Below, piece by piece: positions 53,549 to 62,267 of a stretch of 64,000 nucleotides of DNA. The notes under the pieces were generated by a model. The model did no database searches. It saw nothing but the letters and a program-made list of their open reading frames with translations, and had not been told where the DNA came from. The stretch covers positions 372,001 through 436,000 of the forward strand of contig NZ_CP014475.1 in the NCBI RefSeq assembly GCF_001583415.1. The letters run 5' to 3'. The position numbers and the translations under genes are program-made. How positions within the stretch are numbered: the first letter of the stretch is position 1; each line of letters starts with the position of its first letter. The stretch is from Mycolicibacterium phlei. GTDB lineage: Bacteria; Actinomycetota; Actinomycetes; Mycobacteriales; Mycobacteriaceae.

Positions 53549-54037
53549 TCAGTGACCTGCGTTTTTGAACCGCTCGATGGACGCCTGCAGCTCGGCCTCG
53601 GCCTCCGCGCGGCCCACCCAGTCGGCGGCCTTGACGTACTTGCCAGGCTCGAGGTCCTTGTAGTGCACGAAGAAGTGCTTGATCGCGTCGAGCTCGGCCT
53701 GCGGCACGTCGCCGACGTCCTGGATATGATCCCAGCGGTGGTCGCCGTCGGGCACGCACAGCACCTTGTCGTCGCCGCCGGCCTCGTCGGTCATCTTGAA
53801 CATCGCCACCGGCCGCACCTCCACGATGCAGCCCGGGAACACCGACTCCGGCAGCAGCACCAGCGCGTCCAGCGGATCGCCGTCCTCGCCGAGGGTGTCC
53901 TCGAAGAACCCGTAGTCCGTCGGATAGGCCATCGGCGTGTACAGATAGCGGTCCAGCTTGACCTTGCCGGTCTCGTGGTCGACCTCGTACTTGTTGCGCG
54001 AACCCTTGGGGATTTCGATCACTACGTCGAATGACAC
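53549..54037 (-). CDS. ppa: inorganic pyrophosphatase
   Basis: 162 residues from GTG 54037, the length of M. tuberculosis Ppa (Rv3628). Family I signature: [49 protein letters not shown] (the DxDPxD metal triad) and the C-terminal [20 protein letters not shown]. It drives biosynthetic reactions by hydrolysing pyrophosphate in the cytoplasm. Divergent from dacB. Confidence 0.97.
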   Translation of the reverse strand: MSFDVVIEIPKGSRNKYEVDHETGKVKLDRYLYTPMAYPTDYGFFEDTLGEDGDPLDALVLLPESVFPGCIVEVRPVAMFKMTDEAGGDDKVLCVPDGDHRWDHIQDVGDVPQAELDAIKHFFVHYKDLEPGKYVKAADWVGRAEAEAELQASIERFKNAGH

Positions 54038-54152
54038 CGGCGTGGCTCCTTGCCCTGTACTCCGATCTGGGGGTCGTCTGTCGACGACGCTGGTCAACCT
54101 TAAACGAGCGATACGCTGCTCTACGGGGGCGGTCCAGATGAGCAGGAGATTT

Positions 54153-55523
54153 ATGCGGCCAACGCGGTGGCGCCGGACGACGCATGTGGCGGTCGGCGCG
54201 GCGGTATTGCTGCTGGTCGCCGTCGTGGTGGCGGCCGCCGCCCTGTTCACCGGATCCGGCGACGACGTCGCAGTCCCACCGGCACCCGCGCCGGCCACCG
54301 CCAACCCCGCCGTCGTCCCGGTGGAGGACGGTGCGCCCAAACCCACCCGCGCCGGGCTGGCCGCGGCGCTGGCCCCGGCGCTGGCCGACCCGGATCTCGG
54401 CGACTTCACCGGCCGCGTCAGCGACGCGCTGACCGGCGCCGAGTTGTGGTCGCAAGGCGCCGACGTGCCCATGCAGCCCGCCTCGGTGAACAAGTCGCTG
54501 ACCGCCGCGGCCGCGCTGCTCACCCTGGACCGCGACGCCCGGCTGACCACCCGGGTGCTGCGCGGCGACCGGCCCGGCCTGATCGTGCTCAAGGGCGGCG
54601 GCGACCCCACGCTGTCGGCGGCCCCGCCCGGCGAGGACACCTGGTACCGCGACGCCGCCCGCATCAGCGACCTCGCCGACCAGGTGCGCGCCAGCGGCGT
54701 CCCGGTGACCCGCGTCGCCGTCGACGTCAGCGCCTACACCGGGCCGACCATGGCGCCCGGCTGGGATCCGCTGGACATCGACTACGGCGACATCGCGCCG
54801 ATCGAGCCGGTGATGCTCGACGCCGGCCGCACCCAGCCGGTCAGCTACGACTCGGTGCGCTCGCACACCCCGGCGCTGGACGCCGGCCGGGCGCTGGCCG
54901 CCGCCCTGAAGGTGGATCCGGCGACGGTGACCGTGCTGCCCCGCGCCGCCACCGGCGAGGAGATCGCCGCCGTGCAGTCCCCGCCGCTGATGCAGCGGCT
55001 GCGCGACATGATGAACTTCTCCGACAACGTGATGGCCGAGACGATCGGCCGCGAGGTGGCCGCCGCGGCCGGTCGCCCGCAGAGCTTCGACGGCGCCGTG
55101 CGCGCGGTGCTCGACGCGCTGAAGGACGCCGGCATCGACACCGCCCGCGCCCGGCTGTTCGACTCCAGCGGCCTGTCGGTCGACGACCGGCTCACGGCCA
55201 ACACGCTCGACAGCCTGGTGCAGGCCGCCGCAGGCAGCGGCCATCCCAGGCTGCGCCCGCTGGTCGACCTGCTGCCGGTCGCCGGCGGCAGCGGCACCCT
55301 GTCCAACCGCTACCTCGACCCCGAGCCGCTGCGTCGGGCCGCCGGCTTCCTGCGCGCCAAGACCGGCTCGCTGACCGGCACGAACACGCTGAGCGGCATC
55401 GTCACCGACGCCAGCGGGCGGGTGCTGACCTTCGCGTTGATCTCCAACAACGCGGGCCCGACCGGACGCATCGCGCTGGACAACGTCGCCGCGGTGCTGC
55501 GCTCGTGTGGGTGCGGCTCATGA
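54153..55523 (+). CDS. dacB: D-alanyl-D-alanine carboxypeptidase/endopeptidase (DacB, S13 family)
   Basis: 456 residues from ATG 54153, preferred to ATG 54138 because AGGAG lies five bases upstream of it. A basic N-terminus with one membrane helix ([22 protein letters not shown]) is followed by a Pro/Ala linker and the S13 penicillin-binding domain: SVNK (nucleophile Ser), SDN and KTG in RAKTGSLTG. It trims the pentapeptide of peptidoglycan outside the membrane. It corresponds to Rv3627c. It starts a run of overlapping genes: dacB-metalloprotease-tilS-hpt. Confidence 0.92.
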   Translation: MRPTRWRRTTHVAVGAAVLLLVAVVVAAAALFTGSGDDVAVPPAPAPATANPAVVPVEDGAPKPTRAGLAAALAPALADPDLGDFTGRVSDALTGAELWSQGADVPMQPASVNKSLTAAAALLTLDRDARLTTRVLRGDRPGLIVLKGGGDPTLSAAPPGEDTWYRDAARISDLADQVRASGVPVTRVAVDVSAYTGPTMAPGWDPLDIDYGDIAPIEPVMLDAGRTQPVSYDSVRSHTPALDAGRALAAALKVDPATVTVLPRAATGEEIAAVQSPPLMQRLRDMMNFSDNVMAETIGREVAAAAGRPQSFDGAVRAVLDALKDAGIDTARARLFDSSGLSVDDRLTANTLDSLVQAAAGSGHPRLRPLVDLLPVAGGSGTLSNRYLDPEPLRRAAGFLRAKTGSLTGTNTLSGIVTDASGRVLTFALISNNAGPTGRIALDNVAAVLRSCGCGS

Positions 55524-56566
55524 GCACACAGTCGTCGCCGACGGTCGGGCGCGCCGTGGACTGGAAGTTCGCGGCGACGGTGGGGGAGAAGCTGGCCCGG
55601 CCGGGCCCGGCGGCCACCGCCTACACCCGCAACCAGGCCATCGAACAGCTCGCCGAGGCATCCAAGTCCGCGGAGCTGCCGGTGCGCGAGGTGACCGGGC
55701 TGGCCGAGGGCGGCGAGATCCCCGACGCGCGTATCGTGGACCGCCCGCAGTGGATCCGGGCGGCCGCCCGCTCGATGCGGGCGATGACCGGCGGCGACGA
55801 CGAGCCCCGCGGCGCGATCACCGGCCGGATCACCGGCGCGCAGACCGGTGCGGTGCTGGCGTTCGTCTCCTCGGGCATCCTGGGCCAGTACGACCCGTTC
55901 GGCCCCGACGGCGGTGAGCTGCTGCTGGTCTACCCGAACGTGATCGCCGTGGAACGTCAACTTCGGGTGCGGCCCTACGACTTCCGGCTGTGGGTGTGCC
56001 TGCACGAGGTCACCCACCGGGTGCAGTTCCGCGCCAACCCGTGGCTGGCCGAGCACATGTCCCGCGCGCTGGCGGTGCTGACCGAGGACAACACCGACGA
56101 CATCACCGCGGTGGCCTCACGGCTGGCCGACTTCGTCCGCAACCGCTCCAACAGCGCTGCGGCCGAACCGAATTCGACCGGCATGATCGGCCTGCTGCGC
56201 GCGGTGCAGTCCGAGCCGCAACGGGAGGCGCTGGACCAGCTGCTGGTGCTCGGGACGCTGCTGGAGGGCCACGCCGACCATGTGATGGACGCCGTCGGCC
56301 CTGCGGTGGTGCCGACCGTGGCCACCATCCGCCGCCGGTTCGACGAGCGCCGCAAGCACCGGCAGCCGCCGCTGCAGCGGCTGGCGCGCGCCCTGCTCGG
56401 GATCGACGCAAAACTGTTGCAGTACACCCGCGGTAAGGCGTTCGTCGACCACGTCGTCGCCACCGTCGGGATGGAGCGGTTCAACGTGATCTGGACCGGC
56501 CCCGAAACGCTGCCGCTGCCAACCGAGATCGACGAACCGCAGCGATGGATCGACCGGGTGCTCTAG
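55520..56566 (+). CDS. zinc-dependent metalloprotease, DUF2342 family
   Basis: 348 residues from ATG 55520 (ATGA overlap with dacB). The zinc motif HEVTH (about residues 164-168, in CLHEVTHRVQF) identifies the actinobacterial DUF2342/coenzyme F420-linked family of minigluzincin-like proteins; a downstream LEGHADHVMDAVG supplies the third ligand region. No signal peptide is visible, so it acts in the cytoplasm, on unknown substrates. It corresponds to Rv3626c. The last 22 bases overlap tilS. Confidence 0.85.
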   Translation: MSTQSSPTVGRAVDWKFAATVGEKLARPGPAATAYTRNQAIEQLAEASKSAELPVREVTGLAEGGEIPDARIVDRPQWIRAAARSMRAMTGGDDEPRGAITGRITGAQTGAVLAFVSSGILGQYDPFGPDGGELLLVYPNVIAVERQLRVRPYDFRLWVCLHEVTHRVQFRANPWLAEHMSRALAVLTEDNTDDITAVASRLADFVRNRSNSAAAEPNSTGMIGLLRAVQSEPQREALDQLLVLGTLLEGHADHVMDAVGPAVVPTVATIRRRFDERRKHRQPPLQRLARALLGIDAKLLQYTRGKAFVDHVVATVGMERFNVIWTGPETLPLPTEIDEPQRWIDRVL

Positions 56567-57531
56567 CCGCCCTGCGGGCCGCGCTGACCGCGTTCGACCG
56601 CGACCACCACGTCGGCGGGCGGTGGTGCGTGGCGCTGTCCGGCGGCCCGGACTCGCTGGCGCTGACCGCGGCGGCCGCCGCGCTGAAACCCACCACCGCG
56701 CTGATCGTGGACCACCAGCTGCAGCCCGGCTCGGACGCCGTCGCCGCCACCGCACGCGATCAGGCGCTGACGCTGGGATGCGTTGCGGCACAGGTGCTCA
56801 CCGTCACCGTCGGGCGCGACGGCGGGCCCGAGGCGGCCGCCCGCAGTGCGCGCTACCAGGCGCTGGAGCGCGCCCGCGACGGCGCGCCGGTGCTGCTGGG
56901 ACACACCCTCGACGACCAGGCCGAGACGGTGCTGCTCGGGCTGGGCCGCGGCTCGGGGCCGCGGTCCATCGCCGGCATGCGGCCCCACGACCCGCCCTGG
57001 TGCCGCCCGCTGCTCGGCGTCCGGCGCGTCGTCACCCTCGCCGCCTGCGAGGAACTCGGCCTCACCCCGTGGCAGGACCCGCACAACAGCGACCGCCGGT
57101 TCACCCGGGTCCGGCTGCGCGAGGAGGTGCTGCCGCTGCTCGAGGACGTGCTCGGCGGCGGGGTGGCCGAGGCGCTGGCCCGCACGGCCGCCGCAGTCCG
57201 GGTCGACACCGACACCCTCGACGCGCTGGCCGAGCAGTCCCTGACCGGGCTGCGGCGCGACGGCGCGCTCGACACCGCCGGACTGGCGCTGTTACCGGAA
57301 GCATTACGGCGCAGGGTGATTCGCCGCTGGCTGCTCGACGCCGGCGCCAGCGGGCTGACCGACAAACAGATCCGCGGGGTGGACGCCCTGGTGACCGCCT
57401 GGCGCGGCCAGGGCGGCGTCGCGGTGGGGTCGTCGCTGCGCCGCCAACGGCTGATCGCCGGCCGCCGGGATGGCATGCTGACCCTGCACACCGAACCGGT
57501 GCGAGACATGAAAGGCTGTGCCCGTGCCTGA
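56545..57531 (+). CDS. tilS: tRNA(Ile)-lysidine synthetase
   Basis: 328 residues from ATG 56545. The PP-loop SGGPDS lies at about residues 33-38, then [24 protein letters not shown] and [22 protein letters not shown]. It converts the wobble C34 of tRNA-Ile(CAT) to lysidine so it reads AUA, an essential step. It overlaps the preceding gene by 22 bases and hpt by 14, as in M. tuberculosis (Rv3625c, mesJ) and many bacteria. Confidence 0.93.
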   Translation: MDRPGALAALRAALTAFDRDHHVGGRWCVALSGGPDSLALTAAAAALKPTTALIVDHQLQPGSDAVAATARDQALTLGCVAAQVLTVTVGRDGGPEAAARSARYQALERARDGAPVLLGHTLDDQAETVLLGLGRGSGPRSIAGMRPHDPPWCRPLLGVRRVVTLAACEELGLTPWQDPHNSDRRFTRVRLREEVLPLLEDVLGGGVAEALARTAAAVRVDTDTLDALAEQSLTGLRRDGALDTAGLALLPEALRRRVIRRWLLDAGASGLTDKQIRGVDALVTAWRGQGGVAVGSSLRRQRLIAGRRDGMLTLHTEPVRDMKGCARA

Positions 57532-58108
57532 GCAATCCGCCGAACCGTATTCCGATGACATCAAGTCGGTGCTGCTGTCCGCCGAGCAGATCCAGGCCAA
57601 GATCGCCGAGCTCGGGGCGCTGATCGGCGAGGAGTACAAGGACACGTACGCCGAGACCGGCGAGGACCTGCTGCTGGTGACCGTGCTCAAGGGCGCGGTG
57701 TTCTTCGTCACCGACCTCGCCCGCGCCATCCCGCTGCCCACCCAGATGGAGTTCATGGCGGTCAGCTCCTACGGCTCGTCGACGTCGTCGTCGGGTGTGG
57801 TGCGCATCCTCAAGGACCTCGACCGCGACATCAACGGCCGCGACGTGCTGATCGTCGAGGACATCATCGACTCCGGGCTGACCCTGTCGTGGCTGCTGCG
57901 CAACCTGGCCACCCGGCACCCGCGCTCGCTGCGGGTGTGCGCGCTGCTGCGCAAGCCCGACGCCGTGCGCGCCGACCTCGAGATCGCCCACGTCGGCTTC
58001 GACATCCCCAACGAGTTCGTCGTCGGCTACGGCCTGGACTACGCCGAGCGCTACCGCGACCTGAACTTCATCGGCACCCTGGACCCGAAGGTCTACGAGA
58101 AGTCCTGA
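57518..58108 (+). CDS. hpt: hypoxanthine(-guanine) phosphoribosyltransferase
   Basis: 196 residues from GTG 57518 (GTG 57524 also possible). The PRPP-binding loop is [14 protein letters not shown] (about residues 108-121); [16 protein letters not shown] and [11 protein letters not shown] form the flexible catalytic loop, and FIGTLDP the C-terminal contact. It salvages hypoxanthine and guanine to nucleotides. tilS-hpt-ftsH is a widespread gene order; here hpt and ftsH are separated by the molybdopterin oxidoreductase, lpqG and ephA. Confidence 0.95.
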   Translation: MPVPEQSAEPYSDDIKSVLLSAEQIQAKIAELGALIGEEYKDTYAETGEDLLLVTVLKGAVFFVTDLARAIPLPTQMEFMAVSSYGSSTSSSGVVRILKDLDRDINGRDVLIVEDIIDSGLTLSWLLRNLATRHPRSLRVCALLRKPDAVRADLEIAHVGFDIPNEFVVGYGLDYAERYRDLNFIGTLDPKVYEKS

Positions 58109-58148
58109 CCCGCCACGCGGAGCGCCCGGCTCGGCGCAAGATGAGGGC

Positions 58149-60368
58149 ATGAGCCAGACAGCCCTGCGCATCTGCCCGCTGTGCGAGGCCACCTGCGGTC
58201 TGACGCTGACCATCGACGACTGCCGGGTCACCGGCGCGCGCGGCGACCACGACGACGTCTTCAGCCACGGTTTCATCTGCCCGAAGGGGGCGGCCTTCGC
58301 CGAACTCGACAACGACCCCGACCGGCTGACCGCCCCGCTGGTGCGCCGCGACGGCGAGCTGCGCGAGGCGAGCTGGGACGAGGCGTTCGCCGCCGTCGCC
58401 GAGGGGCTGGGCCGCGTCATCGCCGAGCACGGCGGCGCGTCGGTCGGCGTCTACCTCGGCAACCCGAACGCCCACACCGTCGCGGGCGGGCTGTACACCC
58501 CGGTGGTGGTCAAGGCGCTGGGCACCCGGCAGGTGTACTCGGCCAGCACGCTGGACCAGATGCCCAAACACGTGTCGCTGGGCCTGATGTTCGGCAGCCC
58601 CGTCGCGTTCACCGTGCCCGACCTGGACCGCACCGACTACCTCGTCGTCATCGGCGCCAACCCGCTGGTCTCCAACGGCAGCCTGGCCACCGCGGCCGAC
58701 TTCCCGGGCCGGCTGCGCGCGCTGCGCAAGCGCGGCGGCCGGCTGGTGGTGATCGACCCGGCACGCACCCGCACCGCTCAGCTCGCCGACCGTCACCTGG
58801 CCCCGCGGCCCGGCACCGACTCGGCGCTGCTGCTGGCCGTGGTGCACGTGCTGTTCGACGAGGACCTCGTCGACCTCGGCCATCTCGACGGTCAGGTCAA
58901 CGGTGTCGAGGAGGTGCGGGCGCTGGCCGCCGACTTCGCCCCCGACACCGTCGCCGGGTACTGCGGGGTGGCCGCCGACGACATCCGCACGCTGGCCCGC
59001 GAACTGGCCGCCGCACCGTCGGCCGCCGTGTACGGCCGCATCGGCACTTCCACGGTCGAGTTCGGCACGCTGGGCAGCTGGCTCGTCGACGTCGTCAACA
59101 TCCTCACCGGCAACCTCGACCGGCCCGGCGGCGCGATGTTCCCGTGCTCGCCGATCGCGCCGGCACCCCGCCCGGCCGGACCGGGCCGGGGCTGGTCGAT
59201 CGGCCGCTGGCACAGCCGGGTGTCCGGGCACCCCGAGGTGCTCTCGGAGTTCCCGGCGGCGGCGCTGGCCGAGGAGCTCGAGACGCCCGGCGACGGTCAG
59301 ATCAAGGCGATGATCACGATCGCGGGCAACCCGGTGCTGTCGGCGCCCGACGGTGACCGTCTCGACCGGGCGCTGGCGGGCGTGGAGTTCATGCTCAGCA
59401 TCGACCCGTACCTCAACGAGACCACCCGGCACGCCGACGTGATCCTGCCGCCGCCACCGCCGTCGCGCAGCCCGCACTTCGACGTCGCGCTCAACGCGCT
59501 GGCGGTGCGCAACAACGCCCGCTACAGCCCGCCCGCGCTGCCGTGCGACGGCCGACCCGACGAGGTGGAGATCCTGTGCCGGCTCGCGCTGATCCTGTAC
59601 GGCGTTGGGCCGCAAGGAGATCCGTCGCTGGTCGACGATCAGGTGATCGCGGCGACGCTGGCCAAGGAGGTCGCCGACCCGGCGTCGCCGGTGGCGGGCC
59701 GGCCGGTGCAGGAGCTGACCGCGATGCTGATCGACGGGCCCGGCTACGAGCGCCGGCTGGACATGATGCTGCGGCTGGGCGCCTACGGCGACGCGTTCGG
59801 CGCCAACCCCGACGGGCTGACCCTGGCGCGGCTCAAGGCCGCCCCGCACGGCATCGACCTGGGGCCGCTGCGGCCGCGGCTGCCCGAGGTGCTGCGCACC
59901 CCGTCCGGGCGCGTCGAGCTGGCGCCCCCGCAACTGGTCGCCGACGCCGCCCGGCTGCGCGAGTCGCTCGGCCGGCGCACCGACGGCTTCGTGCTCATCG
60001 GGCGGCGGCACCTGCGGTCCAACAACAGCTGGATGCACAACGTGCCCGCGCTGTCCGGCGGCACGAACCGCTGCACGCTGCGCATCCACCCCGACGACGC
60101 CGCCGAACTCGGCCTCACCGACACCGCGGTGGTCAAGGGTCCGGGCGGGGAGCTGCTGGCCCCCGTCGAGCTCAGCGCCGACCTGCGCCGCGGGGTGGTG
60201 TCGCTGCCGCACGGCTGGGGACACGACCGGCCGGGCACCGGGCAGCGGCTGGCGGCCGGTCAGCCCGGCGTCAACGTCAACCAGCTCAACGACGGCGCCA
60301 CGCTGGACCCGCTGTCGGGGACGGCGGTGCTCAACGGGATCCCCGTCGACATCGCTCCCGCCGGCTGA
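58149..60368 (+). CDS. molybdopterin-dependent oxidoreductase (formate dehydrogenase-like alpha subunit)
   Basis: 739 residues from ATG 58149. The N-terminal 4Fe-4S site is CPLCEATCG...CPKG (C9, C12, C16, C44). Then come the molybdopterin domains (LRRHPDRLTAPL-like LDNDPDRLTAPLVR, GNPxAHT, VVIGANPLVSNGS, ARTRTAQLAD) and a C-terminal dinucleotide-binding domain (RRHLRSNNSWMHN, NQLNDGATLDPLSG). Where formate dehydrogenases have Cys or Sec to bind Mo, this protein reads STLDQMPKHVS, without Cys. No beta or gamma subunit or chaperone gene is adjacent. It is probably a soluble single-subunit enzyme; the substrate is unknown. Confidence 0.85.
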   Translation: MSQTALRICPLCEATCGLTLTIDDCRVTGARGDHDDVFSHGFICPKGAAFAELDNDPDRLTAPLVRRDGELREASWDEAFAAVAEGLGRVIAEHGGASVGVYLGNPNAHTVAGGLYTPVVVKALGTRQVYSASTLDQMPKHVSLGLMFGSPVAFTVPDLDRTDYLVVIGANPLVSNGSLATAADFPGRLRALRKRGGRLVVIDPARTRTAQLADRHLAPRPGTDSALLLAVVHVLFDEDLVDLGHLDGQVNGVEEVRALAADFAPDTVAGYCGVAADDIRTLARELAAAPSAAVYGRIGTSTVEFGTLGSWLVDVVNILTGNLDRPGGAMFPCSPIAPAPRPAGPGRGWSIGRWHSRVSGHPEVLSEFPAAALAEELETPGDGQIKAMITIAGNPVLSAPDGDRLDRALAGVEFMLSIDPYLNETTRHADVILPPPPPSRSPHFDVALNALAVRNNARYSPPALPCDGRPDEVEILCRLALILYGVGPQGDPSLVDDQVIAATLAKEVADPASPVAGRPVQELTAMLIDGPGYERRLDMMLRLGAYGDAFGANPDGLTLARLKAAPHGIDLGPLRPRLPEVLRTPSGRVELAPPQLVADAARLRESLGRRTDGFVLIGRRHLRSNNSWMHNVPALSGGTNRCTLRIHPDDAAELGLTDTAVVKGPGGELLAPVELSADLRRGVVSLPHGWGHDRPGTGQRLAAGQPGVNVNQLNDGATLDPLSGTAVLNGIPVDIAPAG

Positions 60369-60378
60369 GCCGGTTGAG

Positions 60379-61131
60379 CTAGCTGGTCTCCAGCTCGAAG
60401 ACCACCGTCACGTTGAACCCGACGGTCTGCTGGCCGGGTTCGATGGGCACCGCGGCCATCTCGGCGGCACCGGCGCGCGGGCTCGGGCTGGTGTACGGCG
60501 CCGGCGTGGACGCCGACTCCTCGGTGATCGACACCACCTCGCCGAGGTCCATCTCGGCCAGCAGCGCGTACTGCTCGGCGCGGCTGCGGGCGTCGTTGAA
60601 CGCGCGCGCCCGCGCCTCGCGGACCAGCTGCGAATCGTCCTCGATCGCGACCGTGACGTTGTTGATCCGGGTGGCGTTGCCGCCGGTCTCGGCGATCGCC
60701 CGGAACACCTGCGCCGAGCTGCCCAGGTTGCGCACCTTGATGTCGATGGTGTTGGACGCCCGGTAGCCGGTGATGTTGTCGCCGCCGCCGGGACCGTACT
60801 GCGGCTGCACGCTCACCTGCGAGGTCTGGATGTCCTTGCGGTCGACCCCGGCCTCGACCAGCGCGTCGATCACGCTGCGCTGCAACTGGCTGGTCTGGTT
60901 CAGCGCGCCCGCCGCGTCGGGGCCCGCGACCTCCATCGCGGCCTCGATCGTCATGGTGTCCGGGGCGCCGAGCACCTCGCCGTGCCCGACGACGGTCACC
61001 TGACGCGACGTGGTGTCGTCGTCGGTCGGGGTGCTCGGGGTGGCGTCACATCCGGACAGGACAGCGGTCAGCCCCAGCGCGACGGCGGCCAGGACACGGG
61101 TGGGCGCTTTGGCCCGCGCTGCGATCGGCAT
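60379..61131 (-). CDS. lpqG: lipoprotein LpqG, SIMPL domain
   Basis: 250 residues from ATG 61131 (ATG 61143 also possible). The signal peptide ends LGLTAVLSGC with lipobox LSGC (Cys at about 26). The mature part is a SIMPL (DUF541) domain: RQVTVVGHGEVLGAPDTMTIEAAMEVAG, DIQTSQVSVQPQYG, GYRASNTIDIKVR, ARARAFNDARSRAEQYALL. It is an envelope-anchored protein of unknown biochemical role, related to BP26/OMP28. It corresponds to Rv3623. In M. tuberculosis PE/PPE and esx genes sit next to it; none do here. Confidence 0.9.
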   Translation of the reverse strand: MPIAARAKAPTRVLAAVALGLTAVLSGCDATPSTPTDDDTTSRQVTVVGHGEVLGAPDTMTIEAAMEVAGPDAAGALNQTSQLQRSVIDALVEAGVDRKDIQTSQVSVQPQYGPGGGDNITGYRASNTIDIKVRNLGSSAQVFRAIAETGGNATRINNVTVAIEDDSQLVREARARAFNDARSRAEQYALLAEMDLGEVVSITEESASTPAPYTSPSPRAGAAEMAAVPIEPGQQTVGFNVTVVFELETS

Positions 61132-61160
61132 GGCAGGCACCATACCGTTTTCGCGAACCG

Positions 61161-62123
61161 TTACGGCACAGCCGGAAGCCGCCGCAGGAAGTCGATCAGC
61201 GCGGCGTTGACCGCGTCGGGCCGCTCCTGCGGAAGCCAGTGTCCGGCACCGTCGATCAGGATCTCGCGGTACTCGCCGGTGACCACCTCGCGGGCCCGGT
61301 GCCGCGGGGTGTACGCCAGCGTGGGGTCGTCGGCGCCGCCGAGGAACAGCGACGGCTCCGTGATCGTCGCCGCCGGGGTGTCGGCCAGCAGCTCCCAGTT
61401 GCGGTCGAAACAGCGGTACCAGTTCAGCGCCGGCGTGAACCCGGTGCGGGTGAACTCGGCGACGTAGACGTCGAACTCGTCGGGCCGCAGCCAGCCGGGC
61501 AGTCCCGCGGGCTCCGGGATCCGGTCCAGGAAGCCCTGCGGCCCGCCGGCCGTCATCCGCGCGTCGGTCAGCGAGCCGCCCGAGGCCGCGGCCAGCATCT
61601 TGCGCATGGTGGTCGCCGGGTCGCGGTTGAGTTCGGCGTCGGCGGGGCCCGGCTGCTGGAAGTACAGGATGTAGAAGAACCGCTCGCCGAAGATCCGGCG
61701 GAACGCCTGCGTCGTCGGCACCCGCGGCCGCGGGGTCGGCGGGGTGCTGATCCCGACCACCCCGGCGAACCGGTCCGGGTACAGCAGCGGCGCACCCCAG
61801 GCCACCACGCCGCCGAAATCGTGGCCCACGATGACCGCCCGCTGCGCGCCTGCGTCGTCGAGCAGGCCGACCACGTCGGCGCTGAGCTGGGCCACGTCGT
61901 AGGCCTCGACCGGCTCCGGCGCGTCGGAGCCGCCGTAGCCGCGCTGGTCGGGCGCCAGCACGTGGAAGCCGGCCGCGGCCAGCGCCGGGATCTGGTGGCG
62001 CCACGAGTACGCCAGTTCGGGGAACCCGTGCGCGAGCACCACCAGCGGATCGCCCCGCCGGCCGGCCTCGAGCACCCGCAGGCGCACGCCGTTGGTGCGC
62101 ACCATCCGTTCGGTCACGGTCAC
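61161..62123 (-). CDS. ephA: epoxide hydrolase EphA
   Basis: 320 residues from GTG 62123; TTG 62153 and an ATG at 62105 are alternatives. The alpha/beta hydrolase fold shows HGFPE (oxyanion), DQRGYGGSD, the nucleophile Asp in GHDFGG, a cap region with FRRIFGERFFYILYFQQPG (substrate Tyr) and DGAGHWLPQERP with the catalytic His. It opens epoxides to diols in the cytoplasm. The match to M. tuberculosis EphA (Rv3617) is close through the cap domain. In contrast to EphE above, its catalytic triad is complete. Confidence 0.9.
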   Translation of the reverse strand: MTVTERMVRTNGVRLRVLEAGRRGDPLVVLAHGFPELAYSWRHQIPALAAAGFHVLAPDQRGYGGSDAPEPVEAYDVAQLSADVVGLLDDAGAQRAVIVGHDFGGVVAWGAPLLYPDRFAGVVGISTPPTPRPRVPTTQAFRRIFGERFFYILYFQQPGPADAELNRDPATTMRKMLAAASGGSLTDARMTAGGPQGFLDRIPEPAGLPGWLRPDEFDVYVAEFTRTGFTPALNWYRCFDRNWELLADTPAATITEPSLFLGGADDPTLAYTPRHRAREVVTGEYREILIDGAGHWLPQERPDAVNAALIDFLRRLPAVP

Positions 62124-62184
62124 GGTTCCATCGTCGGTGACGACGTCGGGCAAGCTGGTAGAAACCGTGGGGAACTTCGGTTCG

Positions 62185-62212
62185 TTGGTCTAGCGGTAGC
62201 CTGAACTATTCG
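62185..62212 (+). promoter_or_regulatory. candidate ftsH promoter
   Basis: TTGGTC (62185-62190), 16 bases and TATTCG (62207-62212) give a moderate housekeeping promoter 56 bases before ftsH. ACATTGGAGGGACC downstream (62221-62234) is a possible but distant ribosome binding site. Confidence 0.35.
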
Positions 62213-62267
62213 AGCTGCTCACATTGGAGGGACCGACCGCTGGCGGTCGAACGACGACGGATAGTTG

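Noticed and set aside
62161-62212. A tRNA-like D-arm sequence (GGTCTAGCGGTAG) before ftsH
   Set aside because: No anticodon arm, TPsiC arm or acceptor pairing follows; it is only a short resemblance.
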